Source: Bacillota bacterium
GTDB lineage: Bacteria; Bacillota; Sulfobacillia; JAIMAT01
DNA: 64,000 nucleotides
Direction: 5' to 3'
NCBI GenBank assembly: GCA_029961055.1
Contig: JASBVM010000039.1
Coordinates: 1 to 64,000 of the forward strand
The stretch's first letter is position 1, and every line of letters starts with the position of its first letter. The notes beneath the pieces were generated by a model. The model was not told the origin of the DNA, made no database searches, and saw only the letters and a program-made list of their open reading frames with translations. Positions 1 to 7,833 of this stretch are shown here, in pieces. Both the position numbers and the translations under genes were made by a program.

Positions 1-917
1 GGCTCGCGGAGCATGCGCTGCGGATCGCCCTCCTCCAGTCCGAGCAGGAGGAGGGCGGCGCCCACCGCCGGCTCGAACCGCGCCGGGGAGAGGAGCGCCC
101 CGGGCAGCAGCTCCCGCACCGCGCGGCGGAGGAACTGGCTGAAGAGACCGCTTCCTTCGGCCAGGGCGCCGCGGGCGACCACCAGCGGCCGCGCGTAGCC
201 GAGGCCGGTGCGGAGCAGGATCGCCCGGGCCAGCCGCGCCTGCCGGTCGGCCGCGCGGTCGAGGAGCTCCCGCGCCGCCGCGTCCCCCTCCAGGGCCGTG
301 TCGATGACGAGGGAGGCCAGCTGGGAGGCCCGCCGGGGCGTGGCCAGCCCCGCCGCCAGCTCCGCCTCCAGCCGCTCGGGGCTGGGGTCGGGCAGAACCG
401 AGAGCACCTTCTCCACCAGCATGGTCGGCCCCTCGGCCGACTCCAGGGCGGCCGCCACCCGGCGCAGCGCCATCAACCCCAGGTCGTAGAGGCCGCCGTC
501 CCCGCCCAGGAAGCGGCCCCAGCCACGCGTCCCCTCCCGGCGCCCGTTCCAGCGGCCCCCGTAGGCCTCCACCCAGAGGCCCACCTCCAGCACGATGCCC
601 GGCAGGAGGCCCGTCGCCCCCGCCCAGACCGCCTCGCGGGCGTCCACCATGCGCAGGGCGAGCGGGCGGAGCCGCGCCTCCAGCGCCAGCGCCTCCTCGT
701 CCGAGGCGCTCCCGGGCAGCGCCAGGCAGGCGGCGTCCGCCCCCGTCTCCGCCGCCAGTCCGCCTGCCAGCAGCGCCAGCCGCTCCAGTCCCGGGCCGCG
801 CGCCCCCTCCGGCCCGTCCGCCCGCTCGCGCCGCAGGGCCAGGAGGCCGCTCCGCGCCTCCGCGGCGGCTGCCGTCACCTCGCCGCTCTCGCCCAGCACG
901 GCACCGATGACCCGCAC
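1..917 (-). CDS. BadF/NAGK-type ASKHA-fold protein, probably non-catalytic, partial at left edge
   Basis: The reading frame stays open from a GTG at 917 to base 1, so the C-terminus lies outside the window (at least 305 residues). The start follows a GGGGAGG about 8 bases upstream; an in-frame ATG at 1001 has no such site. The stretch WGRFLGGDGGLYDLG matches the conserved GWGxxLGDEGSGYxIG region of BadF/BcrA-type ATPases and N-acetylglucosamine kinases, and a VDA sits where the family has NDA. The N-terminal phosphate loop (DGGGTKT) is absent, replaced by VIGAVLGESG, and the second loop (GTGS) is replaced by EVGLW. ATP binding and sugar phosphorylation therefore look lost, and it may be a regulatory or structural relic. 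Family placement is by motif only. Confidence 0.6.
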   Translation of the reverse strand, partial: MRVIGAVLGESGEVTAAAAEARSGLLALRRERADGPEGARGPGLERLALLAGGLAAETGADAACLALPGSASDEEALALEARLRPLALRMVDAREAVWAGATGLLPGIVLEVGLWVEAYGGRWNGRREGTRGWGRFLGGDGGLYDLGLMALRRVAAALESAEGPTMLVEKVLSVLPDPSPERLEAELAAGLATPRRASQLASLVIDTALEGDAAARELLDRAADRQARLARAILLRTGLGYARPLVVARGALAEGSGLFSQFLRRAVRELLPGALLSPARFEPAVGAALLLLGLEEGDPQRMLRE

Positions 918-999
918 GCCCTGCCTCCCCGGCCCCCTCTTCGGCGCCACCGCCGCACGATCCTTGCCCGCCGGGCCGCGCCTGGCGGATACTGGACGC

Positions 1000-1788
1000 A
1001 TGCCCTGGCACGTCATCGTCCAATCGGGCACGCCGCTCGCCCTTCGCCCGGACTGGGCCGTCTCGCTGCGCCTGCCAGGCGCGGGCGGGCTGCTCGCCAC
1101 GCCCCCCGCGGGGGAAGACGCCCCGGGGGCGGAGACCGGGACGCCGGCCTGGCTCGCCCGCGCCGCCGACCTCCTGGAGGAAGTCTATCCCTCGGCGCAC
1201 CTCCTGCGCTGGCGCCCCCGGCCCGAGGCGGGGCCCGCCTGGCCGGAGCCCTCGCCGCGCCTCTGCCTGCACCTGACCGCCCTGGCCGCCTTCGCGGTCC
1301 GCCACGCCAGCGCGCCCGGACAGCTCGCCCGCGTCGCCCAGGCGCTCCACCGCGCCCTCACCGGCGAGGAAGCGAGCCTCGCCCCCTTCCTCGCCGCGGC
1401 GCTGGGCGGCTGGGTGCGCACCCGCCGCTCGCTGCTGGGCGAAGAGCCCGACCTCGCCCCGACCGGCCCCGGGGGCGGGCACCCGCCCGAGCGCGCCCCC
1501 CGGCCCGCACCCGAACTCTGGCAGCCGTCGGCGGAGGGCGACGCCTCCTCCCTGCCCGCCCGGGTGGAGGAAGCCGCCCGGGCGGCGGCCGCCGAAGCCT
1601 CCGGCCTCGCCTGGCTGAGCCTCCCGCACGAGCCCGAGCCGCGCCCCGTCGCCTGGTTCCTGGGCGACGCCGCACGCCTCGGCGCCCTCCTCCCGCCGGC
1701 CGGCTGGCGGCCGTTCCCGGCCGCCGTGGAGCGGGTGCCGGTCCGGGTCCGCATCGAGCGGCTGGACGAGGGCGGCCGGCAGGCCTGA
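1000..1788 (+). CDS. Hypothetical protein, 262 aa
   Basis: I do not recognise this protein. It begins MPWHVIVQ, diverges from the gene at 917 with an 82-base gap, and is Ala/Pro/Arg-rich. The N-terminal half has predicted helices (about residues 50-130, including a hydrophobic LCLHLTALAAFAVRHA stretch). A low-complexity Pro-rich linker follows near residue 160. The C-terminal part contains GLAWLSLPHEPEPRPVAWFLGDA and ends in a strand-like VPVRVRIERL. I see no signal peptide or metal-binding motif. The amino-acid composition is more protein-like than the Arg-rich frame on the other strand. It ends 27 bases before the convergent bioY stop. Confidence 0.5.
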   Translation: MPWHVIVQSGTPLALRPDWAVSLRLPGAGGLLATPPAGEDAPGAETGTPAWLARAADLLEEVYPSAHLLRWRPRPEAGPAWPEPSPRLCLHLTALAAFAVRHASAPGQLARVAQALHRALTGEEASLAPFLAAALGGWVRTRRSLLGEEPDLAPTGPGGGHPPERAPRPAPELWQPSAEGDASSLPARVEEAARAAAAEASGLAWLSLPHEPEPRPVAWFLGDAARLGALLPPAGWRPFPAAVERVPVRVRIERLDEGGRQA

Positions 1789-1815
1789 CGGTCGCGGGGC
1801 GGGCCGGCCGCAGCG

Positions 1816-2418
1816 TCAGACCGCGCGGTACGGCGACCCCTGCAGGGCGGGCAGCGCCCGCCGCACCCCCAGCGCCACCGGGGTGGCCACCGCCGCCTTG
1901 ATCAGGTCGAAGGGCAGGAAAGGCCAGGCGCCAGCGGCCAGCGCCGCCTGCCAGCTGGGCATCCAGCCCGCGCGGAGCTGGAGCAGGCCGCCCAGGTAGG
2001 TGAGGCTCAGCCCCGCCAGCAGCGCCAGGTAGACGCGGAGGCCGCTCCCCGCCCAGCCCGGACGCTGGAGGAGCCAGGCAGCCAGCCCGACGCCCGCCAG
2101 GTCGCCCCAGAGGTAGCCGCCCGTGGGACCCAGCAGCACGCCGACGCCGGCGTGTCCCTGGGCGAAGACGGGCAGGCCGACCGCGCCCAGGGCGATGTAG
2201 AGGGCGACGGCGGCCACCGCCTCCGCCGGCGGCAGAAGCGCCCCGGCCAGGAGGACGCCGAAGATCTGGAGCGTGAAGGGGACCGGCGTGAAGGGCAGGG
2301 GGATGGAGAAGGCCGCAAGGGCGGCGATCAGCGCCGCCATGAGGCCGACGCGGGCCGCCCGCCCCGGCCAGCCGGAGGGTCGCGCGGGTGCACCCGGGCG
2401 TGAGTCGCCTGTCGACAT
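1816..2418 (-). CDS. bioY: Biotin transporter substrate-binding subunit BioY (ECF S component)
   Basis: This 200-residue membrane protein is the biotin-binding S component of an energy-coupling-factor transporter. About six hydrophobic segments are visible. Family landmarks are the FTPVPFTLQIFGVLLAGALL region near residue 45 and GPTGGYLWG near residue 95. The chosen ATG at 2418 has GGGAGGTGG 9 bases upstream; a longer frame upstream adds only unlikely Arg/Pro-rich sequence. No EcfA or EcfT gene is nearby, so it either uses a shared energising module encoded elsewhere or works alone, as reported for some BioY proteins. It diverges from the SufT-like gene across an A+T-rich island at 2471-2483, the only obvious place for promoters. 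I could not confirm a BirA operator there. Confidence 0.9.
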   Translation of the reverse strand: MSTGDSRPGAPARPSGWPGRAARVGLMAALIAALAAFSIPLPFTPVPFTLQIFGVLLAGALLPPAEAVAAVALYIALGAVGLPVFAQGHAGVGVLLGPTGGYLWGDLAGVGLAAWLLQRPGWAGSGLRVYLALLAGLSLTYLGGLLQLRAGWMPSWQAALAAGAWPFLPFDLIKAAVATPVALGVRRALPALQGSPYRAV

Positions 2419-2531
2419 CGGTGTCGCCACCTCCCAGGCCGTCCCGTGCCGGGCGGCCGTGGATCGCACCCTATATACTAACGTTGCGGGCGAGAGTCCC
2501 CGCTTCGCCGGAGGCGAAGGGAGGCGAGAGC

Positions 2532-2852
2532 ATGGCGGAGGCGACGCTGCCGACCGAGGAGCAGATCCTGAACGCACTCCGCGTGGTCAACGATCCCGAG
2601 ATCGGCCTCAACGTGGTCGACCTCGGCCTGGTATACGGCGTCGACATCGACGACGAGGGGAACGTGCAGATCCGCATGACGCTCACCTTCCCCGGCTGCC
2701 CGCTGGGCGACCAGGTGACCCAGGACGTCCAGGCGGCGCTCTCCATCGTGCCGGGGGTGCGCGACGTCCGGGTCGAGATCGTCTGGGAGCCCCTGTGGAC
2801 GCCGGACATGATGAGCGAGGACGCCAAGCGGGCGCTCGGCTGGGCCATGTAG
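2532..2852 (+). CDS. SufT/MIP18-type Fe-S assembly protein (DUF59)
   Basis: This 106-residue cytoplasmic protein of the MIP18/PaaD/SufT family helps assemble or deliver iron-sulfur clusters to target proteins. The family pattern is clear: LRVVNDPEIGLNVVDLGLVY near residues 13-32, then a TFPGCPLGDQV loop with the conserved cysteine, then VPGVRDVRVEIVWEPLW and a C-terminal DMMSEDAKRALG. Length is typical for a stand-alone DUF59 protein. The ATG at 2532 lies just after a GAGGCGAGAG purine stretch. No suf or isc genes are visible in the window, so its client pathway is not indicated by context. It converges with uvrC. Confidence 0.88.
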   Translation: MAEATLPTEEQILNALRVVNDPEIGLNVVDLGLVYGVDIDDEGNVQIRMTLTFPGCPLGDQVTQDVQAALSIVPGVRDVRVEIVWEPLWTPDMMSEDAKRALGWAM

Positions 2853-2891
2853 GCCTCCCGGCCGACCGCCCGCCGGCGGAGGAGATGCCGC

Positions 2892-4799
2892 TCAGGCGCG
2901 GGAACGGAGCATGTCGAGGAGCTGGCGCGCGGCCGCCCGGGTCATGCCGGGGACGCGCGCCAGCGCTTCCTCTCCCGCTTGCTCCATCGCCTCCAGCGAG
3001 GGGAAGGCGCGCAGGAGCGCCTTGGTCCGCTTGGGGCCGATGCCGGGGACGCCCTCCAGCAGCGAGCGGAGGGTGGCGCGGCTGCGGCGCTGGCGGTGGT
3101 AGGTGATGGCGAAGCGGTGCGCCTCGTCGCGGCTCCGCTGGACCAGGTGGAGCGCGGGCGAGTCGGCGGGCAGGATGATCGGGTCGTTCCGGTCGGGCGC
3201 GAAGAGCCACTCCTTCTCCTTGGCGATGCCGAAGGCGGGGATCCGCCCCGGGTCGGCGCCCGCCAGGCGCATCGCCTCCAGGGCGGCGTTCAGCTGGCCC
3301 TTGCCGCCGTCGACGAGGAGGAGGTCGGGAAGCGGCAGGAACTTGGGATCGCGCTCCACCAGCGCCCGGCGGAAGCGGCGGTAGATCACCTCGCGCATCG
3401 CATCGTAGTCGTCCGGCCCCTCCAGCGCCTGGGTGCGGAAGCGGCGGTAGTGGCTCCGGCTCGGCTTGCCGTCGGTGAAGACGACCATGGAGCCGACCGG
3501 CTCCTCGCCCTGGGTGCTGGAGATGTCGAAGCACTCGATGCGGTGCGGCGGGCGGGGCAGGTCGAGCCAGTCCCGGAGCTGCTCGACGGCGCCTTCGGTG
3601 GAGGCGCGGCGGCGGGCCCACTCCTCTTCCTCCCGCTCCACCAGGAGCTGTGCGTTCTTCCGCGCCATGGCCGCCAGCTCCCGCCGGGGCCCCCGCCTGG
3701 GCACGCGGACCTCCAGCCGCGGCGAGCCGGCCAGGTCGCGGCGCCGGAGGCGGAGCCACTCGCGGATCGCCTCCCGCTCGTCGATGGGCTGGTCCAGGAG
3801 GACCTGCGGCGGGATCTGCGCCGCCTGCGCGTAGTACTGCTTGACGAAGGCGCCCAGCACCTCGGCGTCGGACTCGCCCTCGACGCCGGTCAGGTCGAAG
3901 GCGGCCTCGTCGACCACCTTGCCCTCGCGGACGTAGAGCACCTGCGCCCAGACGGCGTGCTCGCCGCGGCCGAGCGCGATCACGTCGGCGTCCTCCAGCG
4001 CCTGGCTGACGATCTTCTGGCGCTCGGTCACCTGGCGGAGGGCGGCCAGCTGGTCGCGGTAGACGGCCGCCTGCTCGTACCGCTCTTCCTCGGCGGCCTC
4101 GAACATCCGCTTCTCCAGCCGCTGGATCAGCTCGCCCCGCCGCCCCTCCAGGAAGGCCACCAGCTCCTCCATCATGGCGTGGTAGCTCTCCCGGTCCACG
4201 CGCCCGTCGCAGGGCGCCAGGCAGCGGTGGATGTGGAAGTAGAGGCAGGGCGGGCCGCCCTGGGCCAGCCGCCGGTCGGAGCAGCTCCGCCAGGGGAAGA
4301 CCTTGCGCAGGGCGCGGAGCGTCTCGCGCACCGCCCCGGAGTTGGTGAAGGGGCCGAAGTACCGCGCCCCGTCGCCGCGCATGTTGCGCACCAGGCGGAT
4401 GGTGGGCCACTCCGCGTTCAGGTCGACGCGCAGGTAGGGGTAGTTCTTGTCGTCGCGCAGGCGGACGTTGAAGCGCGGCCGGTAGTGCTTGATCAGGTTG
4501 CACTCCAGCGCCAGCGCCTCGGTCTCGGTGTCGGTGACGACCGTCTCGATGCGCGCGATCTGCGGCACCATGGCCGCCACCTTGGGCGTCAGGCCCGCCG
4601 GGTTGTGGAAGTACGAGCGGACGCGGTTCTTCAGCGAGACCGCCTTGCCGACGTAGATCACCTGTCCGGCCGCGTCGCGGAAGAGGTAGCAGCCGGGCTG
4701 GTCCGGCAGCTGCCGGAGCGTCTCCTGGATCTCGGGGCCGCCGGCTTGGGCCGTTGCCGTGCCGGACGTGATCTGCTTCTCACCCATGGCCGTTCCCAT
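2892..4799 (-). CDS. uvrC: Excinuclease ABC subunit C
   Basis: UvrC makes the two incisions in nucleotide excision repair on a UvrB-DNA complex. The 635 residues show the expected order: GIY-YIG nuclease (PGCYLFRDAAGQVIYVGKA near residues 34-52), a UVR motif near 225-260 that contacts UvrB, the RNase H-like 5' nuclease domain (ECFDISSTQGEEPVGSMVVF and LLVDGGKGQLNA with catalytic Asp residues), and a tandem helix-hairpin-helix tail (VPGIGPKRTKALL, VPGMTRAAA). Starts at 4799 or 4787 (MGEKQ) are both possible because neither has a strong ribosome binding site. uvrA and uvrB also lie in the window but in separate operons. Confidence 0.97.
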   Translation of the reverse strand: MGTAMGEKQITSGTATAQAGGPEIQETLRQLPDQPGCYLFRDAAGQVIYVGKAVSLKNRVRSYFHNPAGLTPKVAAMVPQIARIETVVTDTETEALALECNLIKHYRPRFNVRLRDDKNYPYLRVDLNAEWPTIRLVRNMRGDGARYFGPFTNSGAVRETLRALRKVFPWRSCSDRRLAQGGPPCLYFHIHRCLAPCDGRVDRESYHAMMEELVAFLEGRRGELIQRLEKRMFEAAEEERYEQAAVYRDQLAALRQVTERQKIVSQALEDADVIALGRGEHAVWAQVLYVREGKVVDEAAFDLTGVEGESDAEVLGAFVKQYYAQAAQIPPQVLLDQPIDEREAIREWLRLRRRDLAGSPRLEVRVPRRGPRRELAAMARKNAQLLVEREEEEWARRRASTEGAVEQLRDWLDLPRPPHRIECFDISSTQGEEPVGSMVVFTDGKPSRSHYRRFRTQALEGPDDYDAMREVIYRRFRRALVERDPKFLPLPDLLLVDGGKGQLNAALEAMRLAGADPGRIPAFGIAKEKEWLFAPDRNDPIILPADSPALHLVQRSRDEAHRFAITYHRQRRSRATLRSLLEGVPGIGPKRTKALLRAFPSLEAMEQAGEEALARVPGMTRAAARQLLDMLRSRA

Positions 4800-4877
4800 T
4801 GTATCGGAGGGGCGAGCGGCTGGCTCCGCACCCGCGGGCCGCGCGCTACGGCTCCCGTCCCCGGCCGTCCCCGGGGG

Positions 4878-6599
4878 CTAGAGAATCCCCTCCACCCGCC
4901 CGTCCTCGCCCAGGCGGACCGAGAGCGCTGCAGGATGGCGCGGCAGGCCGGGCATCGTCAGGATCTCCCCGGTCAGCGCCACCACGAAGCCGGCGCCGGC
5001 GCTGGGCCGGAGCTCCCGGACGTGGAGCGTCCACGGCCCCCGCGGCGTGCCGCCCAGCTTCGGGTCGTCGCTCAGCGAGTACTGCGTCTTGGCGACGCAG
5101 ACCGGCAGCCGGTCGAGACCCGCCCGCTCCAGCTGGCGGAGCGCCGTCTCCGCCTCCTTGGCGTACTCGACGCCGGAGGCGCCGTACACCCGGCGCGCCA
5201 GGGACTCCAGGGTCTCGGTGACCGGCAGCGCCTCCCCGTAGAAGGGCCGGAACGGAGCCTCGCCCGGCGAGGCCGCCAGCGCCTCCAGCACCCGCTCCGC
5301 CAGCGCCAGGCCCCCTTCCCCGCCGCGGGCGTAGACCTCGCTCAGCGCCGCCGGCACGCCCTGCTCCGAACAGTAGGCCAGGACCCGCTCCAGCTCCGCC
5401 TCGCTGTCCGAGGGGAAGCGGTTGACGGCCACCACCACCGGCACGCCCATCTGCTCCACGATGCGGAGGTGCGCCCCCAGGTTGGGCAGCCCGCGCTCCA
5501 GCGCGGGCAGGTCCTCCCTCTCCAGCGCCTTCCTGTCGACGCCGCCGTGCAGCTTGAGCGCGCGGACGCTGGCCACCAGCACTACGGCCGAGGGGGTGAA
5601 GCCGCCTGCGCGGGCGGTGATGTCGGCGAACTTCTCGGCGCCCAGGTCGGAGCCGAAGCCGGCCTCCGTCACCGTGATCTCGGCGCTCGCCAGGCCGAGG
5701 CGCGTGGCCAGGATGCTGTTGGCGCCGTGGGCGATGTTGGCGAAGGGGCCGCCGTGCACCAGCGCGGGCGTCCCCTCCAGCGTCTGGACCAGGTTGGGCT
5801 GGAGCGCCGTCCCCAGCAGCGCCGCCATGGCGGGCGCCGCGCCCAGATCGGCGGCGGTCACCGGCTGGCCGTCGCGGCTCCAGCCGACGAGGATGCGGCC
5901 GAGCCGCGCCTCCAGGTCGGCGGTGCCGGAGGCGAGGCAGAAGACCGCCATCACCTCCGAGGCGGCGGTGATCAGGAAGGCTTCCTCGCGCGGGACGCCG
6001 CCGGTGGCGCCGCCCAGGCCGATCACGACGTGGCGGAGCGCCCGGTCGTCCATGTCCAGCGCCCGGTGGAAGGTGATCCGGCGCGGGTCGAGCGCCGGCT
6101 CGCCACCGTGGTGGAGGTGGTTGTCGATGAGCGCCGCCAGCAGGTTGTTGGCGGTGGTGATGGCGTGCAGGTCGCCGGTGAAGTGGAGGTTGATCCGGTC
6201 GGCGGGGACCAGGCTGGCCAGCCCCCCGCCGGTGGCGCCGCCCTTGGCGCCCAGCGCCGGGCCGAGGGAGGGCTCGCGCAGCGCCACCGCCGCGCGGTGT
6301 CCGAGCCTGCGCAGCGCGTCCGCCAGGCCGATGCTGGTCGTGGTCTTCCCTTCCCCGGCGGTGGTGGGCGTGATCGCCGTCACCAGCACCAGCCGGCCAG
6401 GAAGCCGCCCCAGCGGCCGCCCCGGCTCGCCGGTGACGCCCCGCCGCTCCAGCGCCTCCATCGTCACCTTGGCCACGTCGCGGCCGTACGGCTCCCACTC
6501 CGGCTCCTCCAGCCCCAGCTCCGCCGCCACCTCGGCGATGGGCCGGACCGAAGGGCGCGCAGGCGTCATCCGCGAGGAAGCTTTCACTGCCGTCGCCAC
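4878..6599 (-). CDS. fhs: Formate--tetrahydrofolate ligase
   Basis: This enzyme uses ATP to join formate to tetrahydrofolate, giving 10-formyl-THF for one-carbon metabolism, and is also a step of the Wood-Ljungdahl methyl branch. It is 573 residues, near the usual 555-560. The nucleotide-binding loop TPTTAGEGKTTTSIGL lies near residues 76-91. Other family blocks are REPSLGPALGAKGGATGGG, NLHFTGDLHAI, GGPFANIAHGANS and EAGFGSDLGAEKF. The GTG at 6599 follows GGAAGGA too closely, so an in-frame GTG at 6587 may be the true start; it has the same purine run about 11 bases away. No other acetogenesis genes are in the window. It may share a transcript with uvrC 78 bases downstream. Confidence 0.96.
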   Translation of the reverse strand: MATAVKASSRMTPARPSVRPIAEVAAELGLEEPEWEPYGRDVAKVTMEALERRGVTGEPGRPLGRLPGRLVLVTAITPTTAGEGKTTTSIGLADALRRLGHRAAVALREPSLGPALGAKGGATGGGLASLVPADRINLHFTGDLHAITTANNLLAALIDNHLHHGGEPALDPRRITFHRALDMDDRALRHVVIGLGGATGGVPREEAFLITAASEVMAVFCLASGTADLEARLGRILVGWSRDGQPVTAADLGAAPAMAALLGTALQPNLVQTLEGTPALVHGGPFANIAHGANSILATRLGLASAEITVTEAGFGSDLGAEKFADITARAGGFTPSAVVLVASVRALKLHGGVDRKALEREDLPALERGLPNLGAHLRIVEQMGVPVVVAVNRFPSDSEAELERVLAYCSEQGVPAALSEVYARGGEGGLALAERVLEALAASPGEAPFRPFYGEALPVTETLESLARRVYGASGVEYAKEAETALRQLERAGLDRLPVCVAKTQYSLSDDPKLGGTPRGPWTLHVRELRPSAGAGFVVALTGEILTMPGLPRHPAALSVRLGEDGRVEGIL

Positions 6600-6818
6600 T
6601 TCCTTCCGTGTCGGTGCTCACCCGTCTCTTCCGTCGCCAGAACCCCGCTCATTCTGGTGCCGCGCCGGCCCGCTGTCGATCGCTCCAGCGGGTCATGGCC
6701 GGGGCCCGCCTCCGCCACCCGCCGGCCGCGGCGCGTTCCACCGGTCACCCCGCAGGAAGCCTGCCCGGCGCAGCCTCCCCGATTCTGCACCGGAAGTGCA
6801 CCGGAATCCGAGACCCCC

Positions 6819-6844
6819 TGCACGACCCCTGCGCGGGGCGTGCA
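6819..6844. promoter_or_regulatory. Inverted repeat upstream of the secreted-protein gene
   Basis: TGCACG and CGTGCA flank CCCC and GGGG around a short loop with one bulged base. The element ends 41 bases before the ATG at 6885, where an operator or 5'-leader hairpin would lie. Just upstream, at about 6786-6806, TGCACCGGAA occurs twice in a row. Function is inferred from position only. Confidence 0.35.
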
Positions 6845-6884
6845 CGCCGCCCGGCTAGCCTGGGAGGCGAAGGAGGTCGAAACG

Positions 6885-7247
6885 ATGCGCAACAGGCAAG
6901 GAGTCTGGATCGCGGCGCTGGCGTTGGTGGCGGTGGTCTCCGGCGTCGCCGGGTTTGGCCTGGCCGCCGCGACGACCCCGCGCGCCGCGGCGGCGCCGGC
7001 GCCGGTGAGCGCCCCGGTGCCGGCGCAGCCGCCGGCATCGACCGTGCTTCCCGCCCCGGGAGCAGGGTACGGGCCGGGGTACGGTCCCGCCTACGGTCCG
7101 GGCCGGATGACGGGGCTCTCGCCGCAGCAGTTCCGCGAGCAGGCCCGGACCTGCGTCCAGTGGATGGACCGCTGGCTCGAGAGCGACGGCTCACAGGGCA
7201 CGGCGCCGCCGGCGCCCGCCGCACCTTCGGCGCCTTCGGGCAAGTAG
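6885..7247 (+). CDS. Small secreted or membrane-anchored protein with Gly/Tyr-Pro repeats
   Basis: I do not recognise a family. The 120 residues begin with MRNRQ and a hydrophobic segment (residues 7-30) typical of an export signal or N-terminal anchor. An Ala/Pro-rich stretch and a GYGPGYGPAYGPG repeat (about 62-75) follow, then a short conserved-looking block LSPQQFREQARTCVQWMDRW with a single Cys, then an Ala/Pro-rich tail. The start is secure: AAGGAGGT lies 8 bases before the ATG. It heads a compact run with the two SHOCT genes at 7270 and 7455, so the three are probably cotranscribed. The repeat resembles low-complexity spacers in envelope proteins. Confidence 0.6.
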   Translation: MRNRQGVWIAALALVAVVSGVAGFGLAAATTPRAAAAPAPVSAPVPAQPPASTVLPAPGAGYGPGYGPAYGPGRMTGLSPQQFREQARTCVQWMDRWLESDGSQGTAPPAPAAPSAPSGK

Positions 7248-7269
7248 GCGGAGGGGCGGATCGAAGAGG

Positions 7270-7458
7270 ATGGGGTTGGGCAGCTTCTGGGCGCCGTGGA
7301 TGGCCGGCGGCACGGGCGGCGACCGGGCCCTGGCCCTCTTGCGCGAGCGGCTGGCGCGCGGCGAGATCGACGAGGAGGAGGTCCGCCGGCGTCGGGCCGT
7401 CCTGAACGAGCGGGGAACATCGGGGGCTGCACCGGGGAAGGAGGATGACGCGTCATGA
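7270..7458 (+). CDS. SHOCT-domain small protein (soluble)
   Basis: This 62-residue protein contains one SHOCT (short C-terminal) motif, ALALLRERLARGEIDEEEV, at about residues 23-41. SHOCT segments occur at the ends of many bacterial proteins and are thought to mediate oligomerisation or protein contacts. The N-terminal MGLGSFWAPWMAGG is aromatic and may associate with a membrane but is too short to span it. The ATG at 7270 has GAAGAGG directly upstream. Its stop overlaps the ATG of the next SHOCT gene by 4 bases, indicating translational coupling. No enzymatic role is suggested. Confidence 0.7.
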   Translation: MGLGSFWAPWMAGGTGGDRALALLRERLARGEIDEEEVRRRRAVLNERGTSGAAPGKEDDAS

Positions 7459-7709
7459 TGGGGTGGTACGGGGGGCCGTGGGCCGGGGGCGGCTGGAGCG
7501 TCCTTTGGATGGCGCTGGGATGGCTGATCCCCCTGGCCATCATCGGCCTGATCGTCTGGCTGATCGTGCGGCGGCCCGGCGGCGGCGCCGTGCTGCCCGC
7601 CGAGCCGGCCGGAGACCGGGCGTTGGAGGTCCTGCGCGAGCGCTACGCCCGCGGTGAGATCACCGAGGAGGAGTACAAGCGCATGCGCGACGTGCTCAAG
7701 GACCGCTGA
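7455..7709 (+). CDS. SHOCT-domain membrane protein
   Basis: The 84 residues comprise a Trp/Gly-rich N-terminus, one transmembrane helix (about 20-43, WLIPLAIIGLIVWLIVRR), a short linker and a C-terminal SHOCT motif (ALEVLRERYARGEITEEEY, near residues 56-74). It repeats the design of the preceding gene with a membrane anchor added, so the two probably arose by duplication and may form hetero-oligomers at the membrane. The ATG overlaps the upstream stop (ATGA-type junction). The histidine kinase/response regulator pair lies on the other strand about 0.8 kb away; no link is shown. Confidence 0.8.
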   Translation: MMGWYGGPWAGGGWSVLWMALGWLIPLAIIGLIVWLIVRRPGGGAVLPAEPAGDRALEVLRERYARGEITEEEYKRMRDVLKDR

Positions 7710-7833
7710 GGCGTGGCGCGGGGCCACGGTGCCGGCCGCTTCCGCACAGGGGCGGCCGGCACGGATCGAGCCCGTCCGGACCGCGGGCACGGTAGCTTGG
7801 GAGTCCGACACTTCGTTGACCGAGGAGGCCCCG

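Noticed and set aside
1185-1754. A 189-codon minus-strand frame opposite the hypothetical gene at 1000.
   Set aside because: Low-complexity Arg/Ala/Gly sequence; the plus frame is more protein-like. Neither has a known homolog that I recognise, so some doubt remains.
2419-2531. A BirA operator or biotin-type control element between bioY and the SufT-like gene.
   Set aside because: Only an A+T-rich island with -10-like sequences is visible; no convincing dyad of the BirA type could be found.
2979-7247. A 1,400-codon open frame on the plus strand opposite uvrC and fhs.
   Set aside because: It mirrors two well-conserved genes on the other strand and is His/Arg/Gly-rich. Only its last 120 codons (6885-7247), which have their own ribosome binding site, are a real gene.
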